From Daphnia carinata (lineage: Eukaryota; Arthropoda; Branchiopoda; Diplostraca; Daphniidae), in the NCBI RefSeq assembly GCF_022539665.2, contig NC_081336.1, positions 1,736,001-1,800,000 on the forward strand: a stretch of DNA of 64,000 nt, read 5' to 3'. The notes beneath the pieces are model-generated. The model had not been told where the DNA came from and searched no databases. It saw only the letters and a list, made by a program, of their open reading frames with translations. How positions within the stretch are numbered: the stretch's first letter is position 1; each line of letters begins with the position of its first letter. A program made the position numbers and the translations under genes. Below are positions 1 to 13,200 of this stretch, piece after piece.

Positions 1-882
1 TGCGGAAATATTTTTTTTCTTCCCATCTTTCTCCGTCTCGAGGCTCAAGTTCTGATTGAAGTGCTACTACCGCGCCCGCCTCGCCTGCCACTAGACGAAA
101 GTGTATCGATCGAAACTCGTTGCCGGTTTCTTTTTTGCTGCTCTTTTTTTTTTTCTCTCGCCCAAGTCTTGTTATCTTTTTCTATTCTACTCCTGAGCCA
201 ATTTTTTTTTGGCCAAATTCCTTTCCTTTCATATTTAGCCGGATTTTTCTTTTTGTGCTAGCTACAATTAACCCCAATTCTCCCCTATATACATATTGAT
301 TGTTTTTTTGTTTTTTTTTTCTTTTCAAATTAGGGGAGTTTAAATATTTTAATTAAATATCGAAATTTCTTCAAATCGTCATTTAATGTGTGTGCGTGTG
401 CGTATGGTTGGGTGTATGTGCATGTATGGGTTAACTTCCCAAAAGTAATCGAAACGTGCTGTTCTACCAATATTGGCACCTAAATTTGTTGTTGAATAGA
501 AGTGTTCATTCAAATTAGAAAATCAAAGGGGCATGCCTCGCGCCACTCAACTCGATGTTTTAGGGACGCATTCCAGAAATTTAGTTAACAATTTTTAAAA
601 CACGAATAAGGAAAGATCAGTGTCCAAAATTTTTTTTTTATCCTCTTTTCAAACATTGGTCCTCGTCTCTTCGTTTCAAATTTCTGCAAATGTTCAACAT
701 TTTAAAAATGTTTAAATGGCTATCGCATTCATGTTCGACGCAAGCAAGGCGAGTCAAATAGATAAAACATCATGGGTATATCCTATAACTTGTTTATTCC
801 ATCACGTATATCATGTATTATGTAAAATAGAAAATTGCATTGTTGACATTTATTTTTATCACCTTAGGAAGTGATATCTCAC
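1..882. other. Non-coding DNA downstream of ACADS
   Basis: This stretch is T-rich and low in complexity, with several poly(T) runs and a short TG-rich patch near 388-428. Short open frames exist (for example 61-261) but encode Phe/Leu/Ser-rich low-complexity peptides with no recognisable domain, so I do not call a gene. The right end should hold the 3' UTR of the minus-strand acyl-CoA dehydrogenase gene. Confidence 0.6.
793..854 (-). terminator. Candidate polyadenylation signals of ACADS
   Basis: On the minus strand the hexamer AATAAA occurs at 849-854 and again at 793-798, about 30 and 85 nt past the stop codon at 883. Either would suit 3' end formation of the acyl-CoA dehydrogenase transcript. 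The motif is common in AT-rich DNA, so the choice is uncertain. Confidence 0.4.
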
Positions 883-2697
<1,815 letters not shown>

Positions 2698-5382
2698 AAC
2701 TAAAAGAATGTGTTGAAAAATTGTTAATTCCAGCAGACAATGTTTCTTTTGATGTGTTGCTAGATTCCCAACAAAGAATAGAGCCATCTGGCGATTGATT
2801 TAAAGATGAACATTTTTATTGACCCTCGCCATCGATGGAATCGGGTCAGCAGGTTATTCCTTTCTTGTTTTCGCGCGATTTTATCCATCTTCTCCAGATT
2901 GGGAGGGAAAACAACTCAAATGGCGGGTTCAACATTTCATAAGCCAAAAACCAGACGACTGTACCATAGATCCCATCAGTGTTGAGCGAGACGTCAGGCG
3001 GGAAGCAAGTGCTGTTGCTGGACCCATCTCATCCTCAGTTTTCTCACGTGTTTACATCTTTTTCTTCAGTCTATCCACTCTTTTCATGGTAAGCTAAACA
3101 GATTCAGCCTTTTTAATGTCAACAGATAACTCAGGTCGAATGTGTCGTAATGGAACGTGAAAGATCTCGTGGTGCAGTAAACGAGGAGGGTTGCCATGCT
3201 GTTTTTTGGAGGGAACTGAATTGTATGGCACTTTTTACGACGAAACAAAATTCTTTTAAACGTTTTCTTTTGCTCCCCATTTCCAACACGTACTGTACTT
3301 GCACAAGACATAGCTTACGGGGATTGTGCTTTATTTTCTGTGGTCTTCCCAGAAACATTAACAAAATGCCATCACGACCATTCCTTTTAGTCGACTCTAA
3401 TTGAGCTCCCCTCTGCGTTTGCGTCTATGCACTCGGTACGCCAACAACATTTGAGGTTGGTGAATGCGGGATGATAAGAATTCCTTATTTTTTTTATTGT
3501 TTATTTTCTTAATCTAACGGCAAGGAAAACAATGCTCAACCACTGTTGGATTGTGCTTTATGTTCCCTTTTTTTATGGTCTTTGTTTTGGTATGTTGTTG
3601 GTGTGTGTGGGCAATATAAGTGGGAATCGGATTAAGCAAAAAGATAGGAAGCCGCGATGAGATCGGCAGCTGTGTTTTGATTACTTGCAACTCACGTAGC
3701 CCGTTCAATTCTTCAACAAGAAAGCTGTGGACGCACGACTGGTGCCCCAACAGCCTCGTGTTGTGTGTGGGAAACATTCGTGTTAGTACGTTATTAATGG
3801 AAATGAATTCTAACTCTTTTTTTTTTTTTTTCATCTGCTACGATGTCCATCGTCCAGCAGCTTACATGTCCAAAGGAATAACGCCACGCAGCCATGAATA
3901 GTTTGGCTGCTGGTGTCGAATTCCTTTGGAACCTTTTCCCTCCAGTTTCTGGCACTTTCATCGTGTCCTCTCGACAGGTGGGCCGTCCACCTGTAATAGA
4001 CGCCACCGACTGCTTTCGTTCTTCTCCGACTGCGATGGTGGCACGAAGAACAACAAAAATAAAAACAAGTCGAAAGAAATTCTCCATTCCGTTCGTGACC
4101 CGATTGTATAATCAAATTCAGCGTAGGAAAGCCAAAAGAAAACAAAAAAAAAAAAAAATCCCTCTGGCATCGCCGACAATTCCCCTCTCAAACTCATCAT
4201 CATCACCTGACATTAGGTATATATCCCCCCCTCCAATAAGTTCACCAGGGCACGGACCTGCGGGCTTGTAACATATACTACACCCGAGGCAAAGGGGGGC
4301 AGGTAGAACGTTAATAAAGGTGTATATAATGCTCTATCTAGGTACTTGATGATAAGAACTTTCTTGTTACAGATGCCGATCAGTTCAATGTTCACATAAT
4401 TTTTGCTGGGAGAGTATTAAACTCGAAACTTCCCCCTCGAGTGTAATCCTCCGAAAGGCCTTGGTTTAAAACAAAACAATCAACAACCTGCGACTTTATT
4501 TTCTTGAAAATGTGCGCATTGTTATAAAAAAAAAAGGCCCTTTTGTAATCCCATATTAGGTTCTACTGGCGTAGTCGTCGTCTGCAGTGACTAAGGACAA
4601 ACGAACGCCAAGAAATGCCGGACCTTCGATCGTTGCTGGTCCATTGAAGGTTGAAAGAAAACTGCCGGCCGTCAAGAGAAAAAGGTAAAATGTAAATGAG
4701 CTATCGGTTGTAGAAGCTTAAAGGGATGGCGCATCCTTTTTTTTTTTTTTTTTTTATGTCTTTTTTCTTTTTCTATCTCGTCCCTTTTGCCGGTCTTGTA
4801 CAAACCAACCATTTGTTGTCCAGTCTACTTGTGTCTCGGTTCGTATCGTCGGGTCTCATCGTTTTTATTAACAAGACTCATCAGCATCAGTTGTTTTTCC
4901 CCTTGCAAGATGGAATTGATGATGTTGTCTCGCTGTAGGTTATTGTTCATCATCAAAGTTGTTTGCCCGTGGCTTGACAACGTTGATTTCTTTCGCGTAC
5001 GGTCATGGGCGGAATGAAAACTCCCTGTAAGATAAAAAAAAAAAAAGGAATTCCAATTTTAGTGGTCGACTGGAAGTTTTGTTAGGTGCTACCGCAAATC
5101 AACGTCCTTAAAGTCTTTTGTGTTTAGCTCTAGTGCGTGCGTGTGTGATGTATCTGTACTACCTATTTGCGTGCGTGACGTGATTCCCCAAAGGTCGTTT
5201 GCCAAGGGTTTGGCCTGGATGAATGGCGCATTATGTATTCATGTCTTGACTCGGAGAATTTGGAGGAAAAGAAAAAAACTTCCTGTTATATGCTCGTGTG
5301 TTCGTAGTTTTTGAGACCAGTTTTATCGTGTATTTTAACAGGAGGGCCACTAACGGATAGCCAGTGAGGACATGTGGAAGAA
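2698..5382. other. Head-to-head intergenic region and probable 5' UTR/introns of the RIM-binding protein gene
   Basis: The region lies between two divergent genes, so it should carry both promoters. I see no convincing TATA box. A splice acceptor (polypyrimidine then CAG) ends at 5341, so the first coding exon of the RIM-binding gene probably begins at 5342 and upstream non-coding exons are likely. Overlapping frames at 2819-3097, 3620-4271 and elsewhere are open on several frames at once and encode Ser/Phe/Lys-rich low-complexity peptides, so I do not call them. A short upstream ORF begins at the ATG at 5372 and ends within the coding start region. Confidence 0.5.
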
Positions 5383-7211
5383 ATGGAATCGGAAATGGAT
5401 TTAGAGAAGGAGGACTGTCGGAGTAGGTTGGCATCCGAAGAGGAAAGCAACAACAACAGTTACATCGGCTGTGCCGAATTGACGTCGATGGAAATTGAAG
5501 AATCGGATGCCTCCAGTGCCAGCCTTACTCAGAATCAAGAGCAACAACAACAACAACAACAACAAAGGAAATTGTGGCGGAGCAAATCGACCGTCAGGTC
5601 CGAGTTGAGCGTCGAGACGGCCAATAGCGCCGTCACCAACGAGGAGCTCAAAGAGCTGAAACAATGGTTCCAGGTAATAAAAAAGATGATTTCAGATTTT
5701 GAGGAAGCTCTTTGACCTTGTCGTAAATAGCATTCGATAATGATGTTGACGAGCCGTGAATCGACTCTCGTGCCCACTAGAAATGGTGTGTCGATTGTTT
5801 TAGGAGAATATCTTCTTCTTCTTAGAAAATAACAATTTTAGTTTGTATCTTTTTTGTTGTTGTTTTTTCCTCCTCGGCACGGAATGCAGCAAAGCCGGAG
5901 GCAAAGAGAAAACGTCCGAGAAAAAAAAAGTCGGACTAGTAAATGACTCGTGTCTTTGTGAGCACGCAAGGATTATTCATTTATCTTGTAGCGAAAAAAA
6001 CAACAACAAAATTCCATGTCAAAACGATGTTGAATGATGGCCAGAACAAAACTAAGAAAGAAAATCAATTTGCAAGTTTGTAATCCTGATTACAGGTTTC
6101 CGAGAGTTGTCGCCATTTTTACGACCCATTTGCCATTCTTCTATTAAATTCTTCCTCATTTAAAAACTTATAAGAATTAGTTACTGTATTTTTTTTTTTT
6201 TTCGTTTTGAGGGCGCGAGAGAGCTAAAATCTCTTTTTTTTTTTTTTTTTCTTTAAGCCATTTTCATTGGCTCTTCATCATGGCGGGTCCTAAAAAGGTG
6301 CATCTAATGGGCAACATTTTCTTTTTAAAAAAATCCTTTGGCTATGCACTCCGTTCGTCCTCGTCATCTCTACGAAAGACGTTGATGGTGGTTGAAAAAT
6401 TTCACCACGCACGTCCGTGTGTTAGAAGAACGGGTTATTTCTCCGTCAAACAAAAAACAGAATTCTGAACTCTTGGGGGGGGGGGGGGGGGAGAGAATTT
6501 GTGCGTTGGTTTAATTCCAAGAAGAAGAAAAAAAAAAAAACAAGAAAATAAAATGCCAATTCCTTTTGATTTTTTTTTTGCTTTTTTGGGCGGTGATTAA
6601 AAGAGCCTTTCTCGAGTTACAGCATTGATGATTGATCATGTTTTGAGATGCTAATAATCATCATTTCTTTTTTTTTTTTTATGTCAAATGATTTTCATTG
6701 GCAAAGTGGGAGAAGAGCCTTTCGATCGACGCCGCCGTCCACCAGGAGCGTTTAGTGTGGCAGAAACAACAGCGCGGAACCCGATGCGGAACCGTTGCGG
6801 AAAACGAGCGGCTAAAGGAGCGGGTCCAGGTCCTGGGCCGGGAGAACTACGAGCTGACTCGAATGTTAAAGAACGAACGTATCCGCAACCGAGACGAAGA
6901 CGCCAGTCAACGGCGCACCCTCCGACAAGCGGCCGCAAAGGCTCGGCTGGAGACCCGCGCCGCCCGCCGGCTTCAGGTCATGGAAGCTGCCGCCGTCCAG
7001 CAGGCCAACATGCAAATCAAACAGTTAGAAGAGGTACGCAAAATTTTGTTATTTATTTGATCGTGTTGTCCTTAATGGATTTTATTTTGATCAGACCGTG
7101 GAGGAAAAAGATAAAACAATTGCCAAATTGGAAGCCGAAAAATATTATTTAGGCGAACGGATCTTTGAATTGACCGGCGTCGAGGAAGGTTTCTGGAGCG
7201 ACGAAATCTTG
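5383..7211 (+). CDS. Rbp: RIMBP N-terminal exons 1-3
   Basis: Exons 5383-5673, 6707-7033 and 7095-7211, all phase 0. The first starts MESEMDLEKED (the first in-frame ATG; a GTG nine bases upstream also opens the frame) and carries a run of eight Gln around 5540-5565 before NEELKELKQWFQ. The second and third are charged heptad-type coiled coil, for example ENERLKERVQVLGRENYEL and AKLEAEKYYLGERIFEL, ending in FWSDEIL. The acceptor before 6707 (CATTGGCAAAG) has its pyrimidine tract some distance upstream. Confidence 0.8.
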
Positions 7212-10200
7212 GTAAGACATTCACATTCTCTTTTAGCATTACGAATTGAAAGAATCAGTGTTTCCTCTTCCGGTTGAAAGATCATCAATCTCTTCCCCTC
7301 TTTTCTCTACACGTACCCGCAAAACGATTCATCTTCGTTTCTTTTTTCTTTGGATTGCTAACGCACGTCGAATATCCACGGAACGGGACACGACGGGGGG
7401 TTATTCGATCGTTTTAAAGCGTAAAAATTAGCACCTGTTTTTCTTTTCTCCCAAAAGGTGAGAAGAGGAGGAGAAGGGAGGGTGTAAAATGGGGGTCGAT
7501 TTTCAGTTAGCCGAGTCGCATATAAAAGTCAGCTGTGTGAATCATTTGAGTTGTCACACTCGAAAAAAAAAAAAAGAAAACCTCTGCTCTGTCGTCGCAG
7601 TCCGCCAGATGCGAATTGACGTCACCTCAGACATTTTTCTATTGCGCGTTTCACGTTCCCTAGTTTCGTTTATTTTTTTTTTTTGCCAGTTAAAAAACGT
7701 GTAGAGTTCTGTTTTGCGTGAAAAATGGATACTGGCGAAACGCGTGTTCAAGTCGAGCGAAATATTCCGCCGGATCGTGAGAATCAAAGTGCGAAACGAA
7801 GGAATGCGGGTTCGACGCCGACGTTCAATCGGTTCGTGCGTTTGCCGAAACCTAAACGATGCCGCTCGTGGGGACGTCAATTGCTGCGACGATGGTCCAG
7901 CGCGAGCTTCATCAATTTCTTCAGCTCGCCGAGCAGCTGCACGAGTGACGACAATAACAGAGGCAACGATTCTCCGCCTCTGGCTCACGCTCTTGATGCG
8001 TTCGGATCGTCGGATTACGTCAATTTTGGTCCGATCACGCCTCCTCCTAAGCCTCCTCGAGTCGGGCCCCAGTTTGCTCCATCCTCGTTGTCGACTGGTT
8101 TAGACAGATGCAGCGCAACCGAGTGTGAAGGATCGCTCACTTCGGCGCAGTCGAGCGCGTTGCGAGTGGAAGACGAGGAGCGACACGCATCCCGTCTCTT
8201 CTTCTTGAGGTTGTTGTCGTCGTCGTCGTTGCCCTCCATTGAGTTGTCGCCGTGCTCGCTAGATGGCGCGCAGTCGCTGCCGAACGCCATTTGCTGCGGG
8301 GAATCATCAGGTGCCGCGGCACGAGATGAACCATCGCACCATAGGGAGGCGGAGTCATTGCGGACGAGTGCGGATGAAACGCATTCATCCGGCGCGGATG
8401 ATGATGACGAAGATGACGTTATTATTGACGACGACGACAACGACGTTGAAAACGAAGCTCGTGATGGCGGAATGACAGGCGGATCGCTTAGCCCCAAACT
8501 GTTGCGGATGCGTCCGGTAGCCTTGCCATTGTATGACCAAGGCAACGACGACTTCCGTTTGGAGGACGCCCGTTTATTGTGGCTACACTGGCGACTTTTC
8601 ATCCCATCCGTCCGACAGGTATCCGCCTGTTTTCTTTTGTTTTCCATCACCAATCATAAAGAAAACAAAAACTCTGATTTTTGGAATGTCGTGTCACGGA
8701 GAGATTCGCAATTTCGCGCATGGCAACCGCTAACCCAACAGAAATCGACATGCTTCCCCTCCCCCCCCCCCTTTTATTTGCATACGGGCAATAAATGCAG
8801 CCATCTTGCGCGCAGACACTGAAAAAAAAAAAAAAATGAGAAGAAACAACAAAAATCAAGGGCATTCTTTTTCAAAAACCAAAACTCTCAGCTGTGCCAT
8901 TCTTCTTACCGCCGCTGGCCCATTTGTTGCGGTTTGATGGACGCGTACACACGCTTCCCCCATGTTTTTAAAGGCCGGCTTGGATTGTGCGTGCGTGCTT
9001 TAGTCATCGAGAGTCATTCGAGCTGGCCGACGACCCCGATGCAAAACTGCTACTTTATTTACTACACCTTTCCCTTTTTTTTTTTTTTTTTTTTTTAATT
9101 TTTTTACTTATATGGCTAACGTCAAATGCCCCTGTCGACTATTGGGCGCCATTTGAGCGTCCTTCAACTTTTGGATTTACAACAAGAAAAAAAAAAAAAG
9201 GATTTGAACGAAGAGAGGGGGGGGGGGGGAAGGAAAGAAGAACACGAACTTTTTTTCTTTTAAGTTTTTCTTGCGGCTCGCGAGTCCGCAGGTTGTTTAT
9301 CACGTCTCGTTCAACTCGGTCGCTTCATTTTCTTTAAAAAACAAAACAAAACAAAAAAAAATCGCTACCCTTTGCGGTTGGCCTGCCCCTCTGTTTTTTT
9401 TTTGTTTTTTTTTTGTGGCCGGGGCCTAACGAAGAAAAAAAAGGCCAGAAAAATTAAAATTGAAGAAATAAAAAAAAAAAAAAAAAAAAAAAAAAGGAAA
9501 ACAAATAAAGTGTTAAGGATAAGACTTCCGTTCGGCCTTCAGGGGGTATCTGCTACCTTGTCTCATTTCCGACACGCTACACATCGTTCCTCAACAGAAA
9601 ATTGTTATTACCCTCCCCCAAAAGAAAAAAAAAACGGAATTTTTTTTTTTTTTTTTTTACACTTGAGCCCGGAAGCGCATAGCCTAACGATGGGTCTCTC
9701 CTTCCCCTCCCCCCTGAAAAAAAAGGTGAAGCAATACCGCAGTTTGCAGCAATCGCTAGTTGAACAGCACCAACCGTGAAGATTTGCTAATTCCAAGACC
9801 CACTGAAATCAATTCATTTTCTTCTTCTATTCCCCCCCCCGCAATATTTCCTATTATAGAAAACGAGACGAAGGTCTTGTTATTTCATTTTTTTATTTTT
9901 TTTTTATTTTTCTTTGAAAAAAAAAATTGAGTGAAAGAGAAGAAGAAAAACCAGGTGCAACCCGCTATTGCCGTGTCTACCTGCCGTGTCCGGGGGGCAA
10001 CGGGAAGTGCCCGGAGGAATGTTTTTTTTTTTTTTTTTAACAACTTATCCCTCCCCCTTTTTTTTGTTATCTAGCTTCCTCCACTCTACAGGGTTTTTTT
10101 GTTTTTTTTCAATGCAACAATTGGGTAAAAGTCACTTGCGGACTCGCAACTCAGTCGCTTCGTTCCCGGCCAACGTTCGGACACAAATTTCGATTCTTTT

Positions 10201-13200
10201 ACGTTCTTAATCGCCGCGTGTTGTTATTATTATTATTTTTTTTTTTCGTGCAAAAATCAGAACGACCTGGACATCATCCGATTTTGAAAACGTCTGTGAA
10301 TGTGTGTGTGTGTCCTTGGAATTTTGTTTCATGTTTAAAAAAAAAAAAAAAAAAAAGGAAATTGATTTGGATCTTTTGTGCGATTCAATGTTATAGACGA
10401 AACCGGTCATTTCTGAACGTGAACGCGGACTATTGCAGCGGACAAACAGCCTCAATATCCACGTCAGTCAGCTGCAACGCCAGCAACGGATCTTATCCAG
10501 CGAGAATGAGCAATTGGTATGTTAGCCTCTTTTTTTTTTTTTTTTTTTCTCTCTCTGTGTCCGTTTCACACACACACACAATTCCCGTGGGAAAATGATG
10601 TCCGTCTTCCTGGCAGCTCTTTGTTTTTTTGTTTTTTTTGACATTTCATTCGGATATTTCCTTGAAAACATTCGAGTTGACATTTGTTTTTCTTTCTTTC
10701 CTGTTGTATCTTATCAAAGAAACGTCAAATGGAGATGGAAAGAGAACGGCCGGCCGGCCAGCTGCAACGGGAACGTGAACGTCAGCAAGAACTGCAACTG
10801 CTGCGCAAGAAAAATGCCGAGCTGGCCATTCAAACGAAAAAATTAGAAGAGAAAGTGCGCAGTCTTGAAAAGGTAAAGAATCAAATGAATTCAAAAACTT
10901 CTCAATGTCCCGCTTTTTAATTTCAATAAAGAAAAACACATGCGTTAGCATAAGTCAAACGGCCCGGCGTTCGATTTCGATCCAGCATTCAAACTTTTCT
11001 TGATCGTCTAAAAGTCAAAGAAAATTTGTTTGTTGTTGAAAAGTTCCCCACAATTAGTTCGCACTCGCCAATTGGACTTGGGCATGGCCGGCCCGCCCTA
11101 ATCGATCCAGCTCTGAAGGACAAAGAGGGGGGGGGGGGGGCACTAAATTGTTGAAGAGATCTCTCCGTTGCGTCGTCTACACGAGACGGCAGAACATCTT
11201 TCAAGTGCGCCTTGTATAATTAAAGGGTTTCCTTGGCTTTCTGCTTAAAGTGATGGATGCATCCGGCTGTTATCAGTAAAGACGGGCCATTGCTGCGGGG
11301 AACGTATCATCATCATCATCTTATTCTCACGTTCAATCAAATCCAGATGACTAGCAGACCGTAACGACAAACGACTGTCCACCTATTCTTTTTTGTTTTT
11401 TTTTATTTGTAAATGCTTTGTAGTACTCGGTTTGAAATGTTCAGCTCTCCAATGGCCGTGAAATTCGAACGAGGGGACGTGATTTCATCAACAAGTTTGA
11501 ACATGTTTTTTTTTTTTTTTTTTGAAATTATTCAATGATCATCAAAGCGCTTTATGCGATCAAACTCTTTAAATTTTAAAATGATTGAATTTGTTTTTTA
11601 TTTTGAAAATTTCAGAAGTCGAAAGAGTTGCCGTCGCTGAACGGTGGAACGCAGCAGGTTGTGCTGTCCAGGGAGCGGTCAATTGACAACAAGTTGCACC
11701 ATCAGCAAGTCCAGCAGCAACAACAACAACACGCTAAACAGACGGCACCGACCAAGTGGCGCGAAAAAGAAATGGCCATGCAAACGCTGCAGAATCGCTT
11801 GACGGAGCGTGAAAAAGAGATCGGCCGTCTCAAGGAAAAGCTTCGCGATCTGACCAAGAAGCTCCAACAAGAACAGCATTACAACAGCAAGGTGAATTGT
11901 TTCGAAAATAAAAATAAAAACATGTTTGTTTTGTTTTTTTTATCTACGGGGAAAAAGGATAAGAAACAAGTACGTGTGTACCGTTAACTTGTTTGTCTAC
12001 GTAGTTAATCTTTAAAAAAAAAAAAGAAATGTTTAAACAAATGCCATCGGGGGGGTGGAACGAGTCGTGAAGACCAGGTCAATCGGACTTTTTTTTTTTT
12101 TTTTGTTACTGTGTATACTTTGTGCGACTTGGCTTTGTGAACTGGACGTCACGAACGAGGTCTACTGATGGGGGGGGGGGGGGAATGAAGGCACATTATG
12201 TTATTGTTTGATTGTAAATGGCACCATTGTAAACGGTTGTTTCCTCTTTTTTTTTCTTTCTTGTTGATGTTTCCACTGTAGGAGTCGTTACAACAGCAAC
12301 AAAATGGAGCCGAATGGACAATTTTATCGCAGGGTTCCAGGGAATTGGAAGGTCTACTCAAACTCGTCTCCAAGGAACGACTTCAATTGGAACGCAACTT
12401 TGTCCTCGCCACTCAGGTATGTAAATCGACAGTTTGTTTTTCTTTTATTATTTGTCCCCTTTTTTAAATTCAATCCGCATCCATGGAAATGGGAACGTTC
12501 AGGTAGTGGGCGTTTGCTGGTTTAGATTAGCGCATCATCGATGTTAGTTTTACTAGTTTTAACCGGCCCTTTTGGTCAAAATGAGAGGATATCGATATCC
12601 GAATTTTTAAAAAAAAAGGAAGTTATGGAAGAGGAGGGGGCATCAAGAACATCAGCGCCTGCGCCGATGTTTGAAGTGGGCATCCGCACAAAACGTTGGG
12701 GGGGGGGGGGGGGTCGATGAACACGATCGAAAAAAATCATGAAATCATCGTAACTAAATCAATCCAATATTTTTTTTTTTTTTTTTTTAGTTTGCAAAGA
12801 GCAGAATTTATTCTTAGCCGATTATGTTTTCAATAATTCTTAATCATCATTTAAATAATTCACGTAGTTTAAGAAAATATGTCGTGAACAAAAAAAATGA
12901 AACATCTCCAGCCAATGAAAAAAGATTTTTGATGCCAATCAATTGACGCCATCTTTTGGTATAGCAAAGTATGTGTGTATGTAAAATATGTCGTCGGCGG
13001 CGCACATCACGTCCGTCGCACACACACACACACACACACATCAACTCGGAATAATCGATTGATATTGATTGTTGTACGTACGTGTGTGTATATGTCGTCC
13101 GTGGTCTGCTATACAGTGTAGCCGGGTGGAAGAGAGCCACCCGGAAAAAAACACACACACACACACATCGACGAAGAAGACTCTCTGTCTGTGTGTGTGT

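Noticed and set aside
2819-3097. Plus-strand frame just beyond the ACADS start
   Set aside because: It lacks a real ATG start, has no domain and lies where promoter sequence is expected.
3894-4271. 125-codon plus-strand frame upstream of RIMBP
   Set aside because: It overlaps open frames on the other strand and in another plus frame, ends in Lys runs, and shows no family resemblance.
8015-8653. Long minus-strand open frame (212 codons) opposite the RIMBP alternative exon
   Set aside because: It is the complement of a Ser/Asp-rich plus-strand frame, composed of Ser/Asn runs with no domain and no splice context. The plus strand has the start, stop and donor logic.
9372-9796. Open frames of about 60-135 codons
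   Set aside because: They are made of poly(A) and poly(T) translations (Lys and Phe runs) with no domain.
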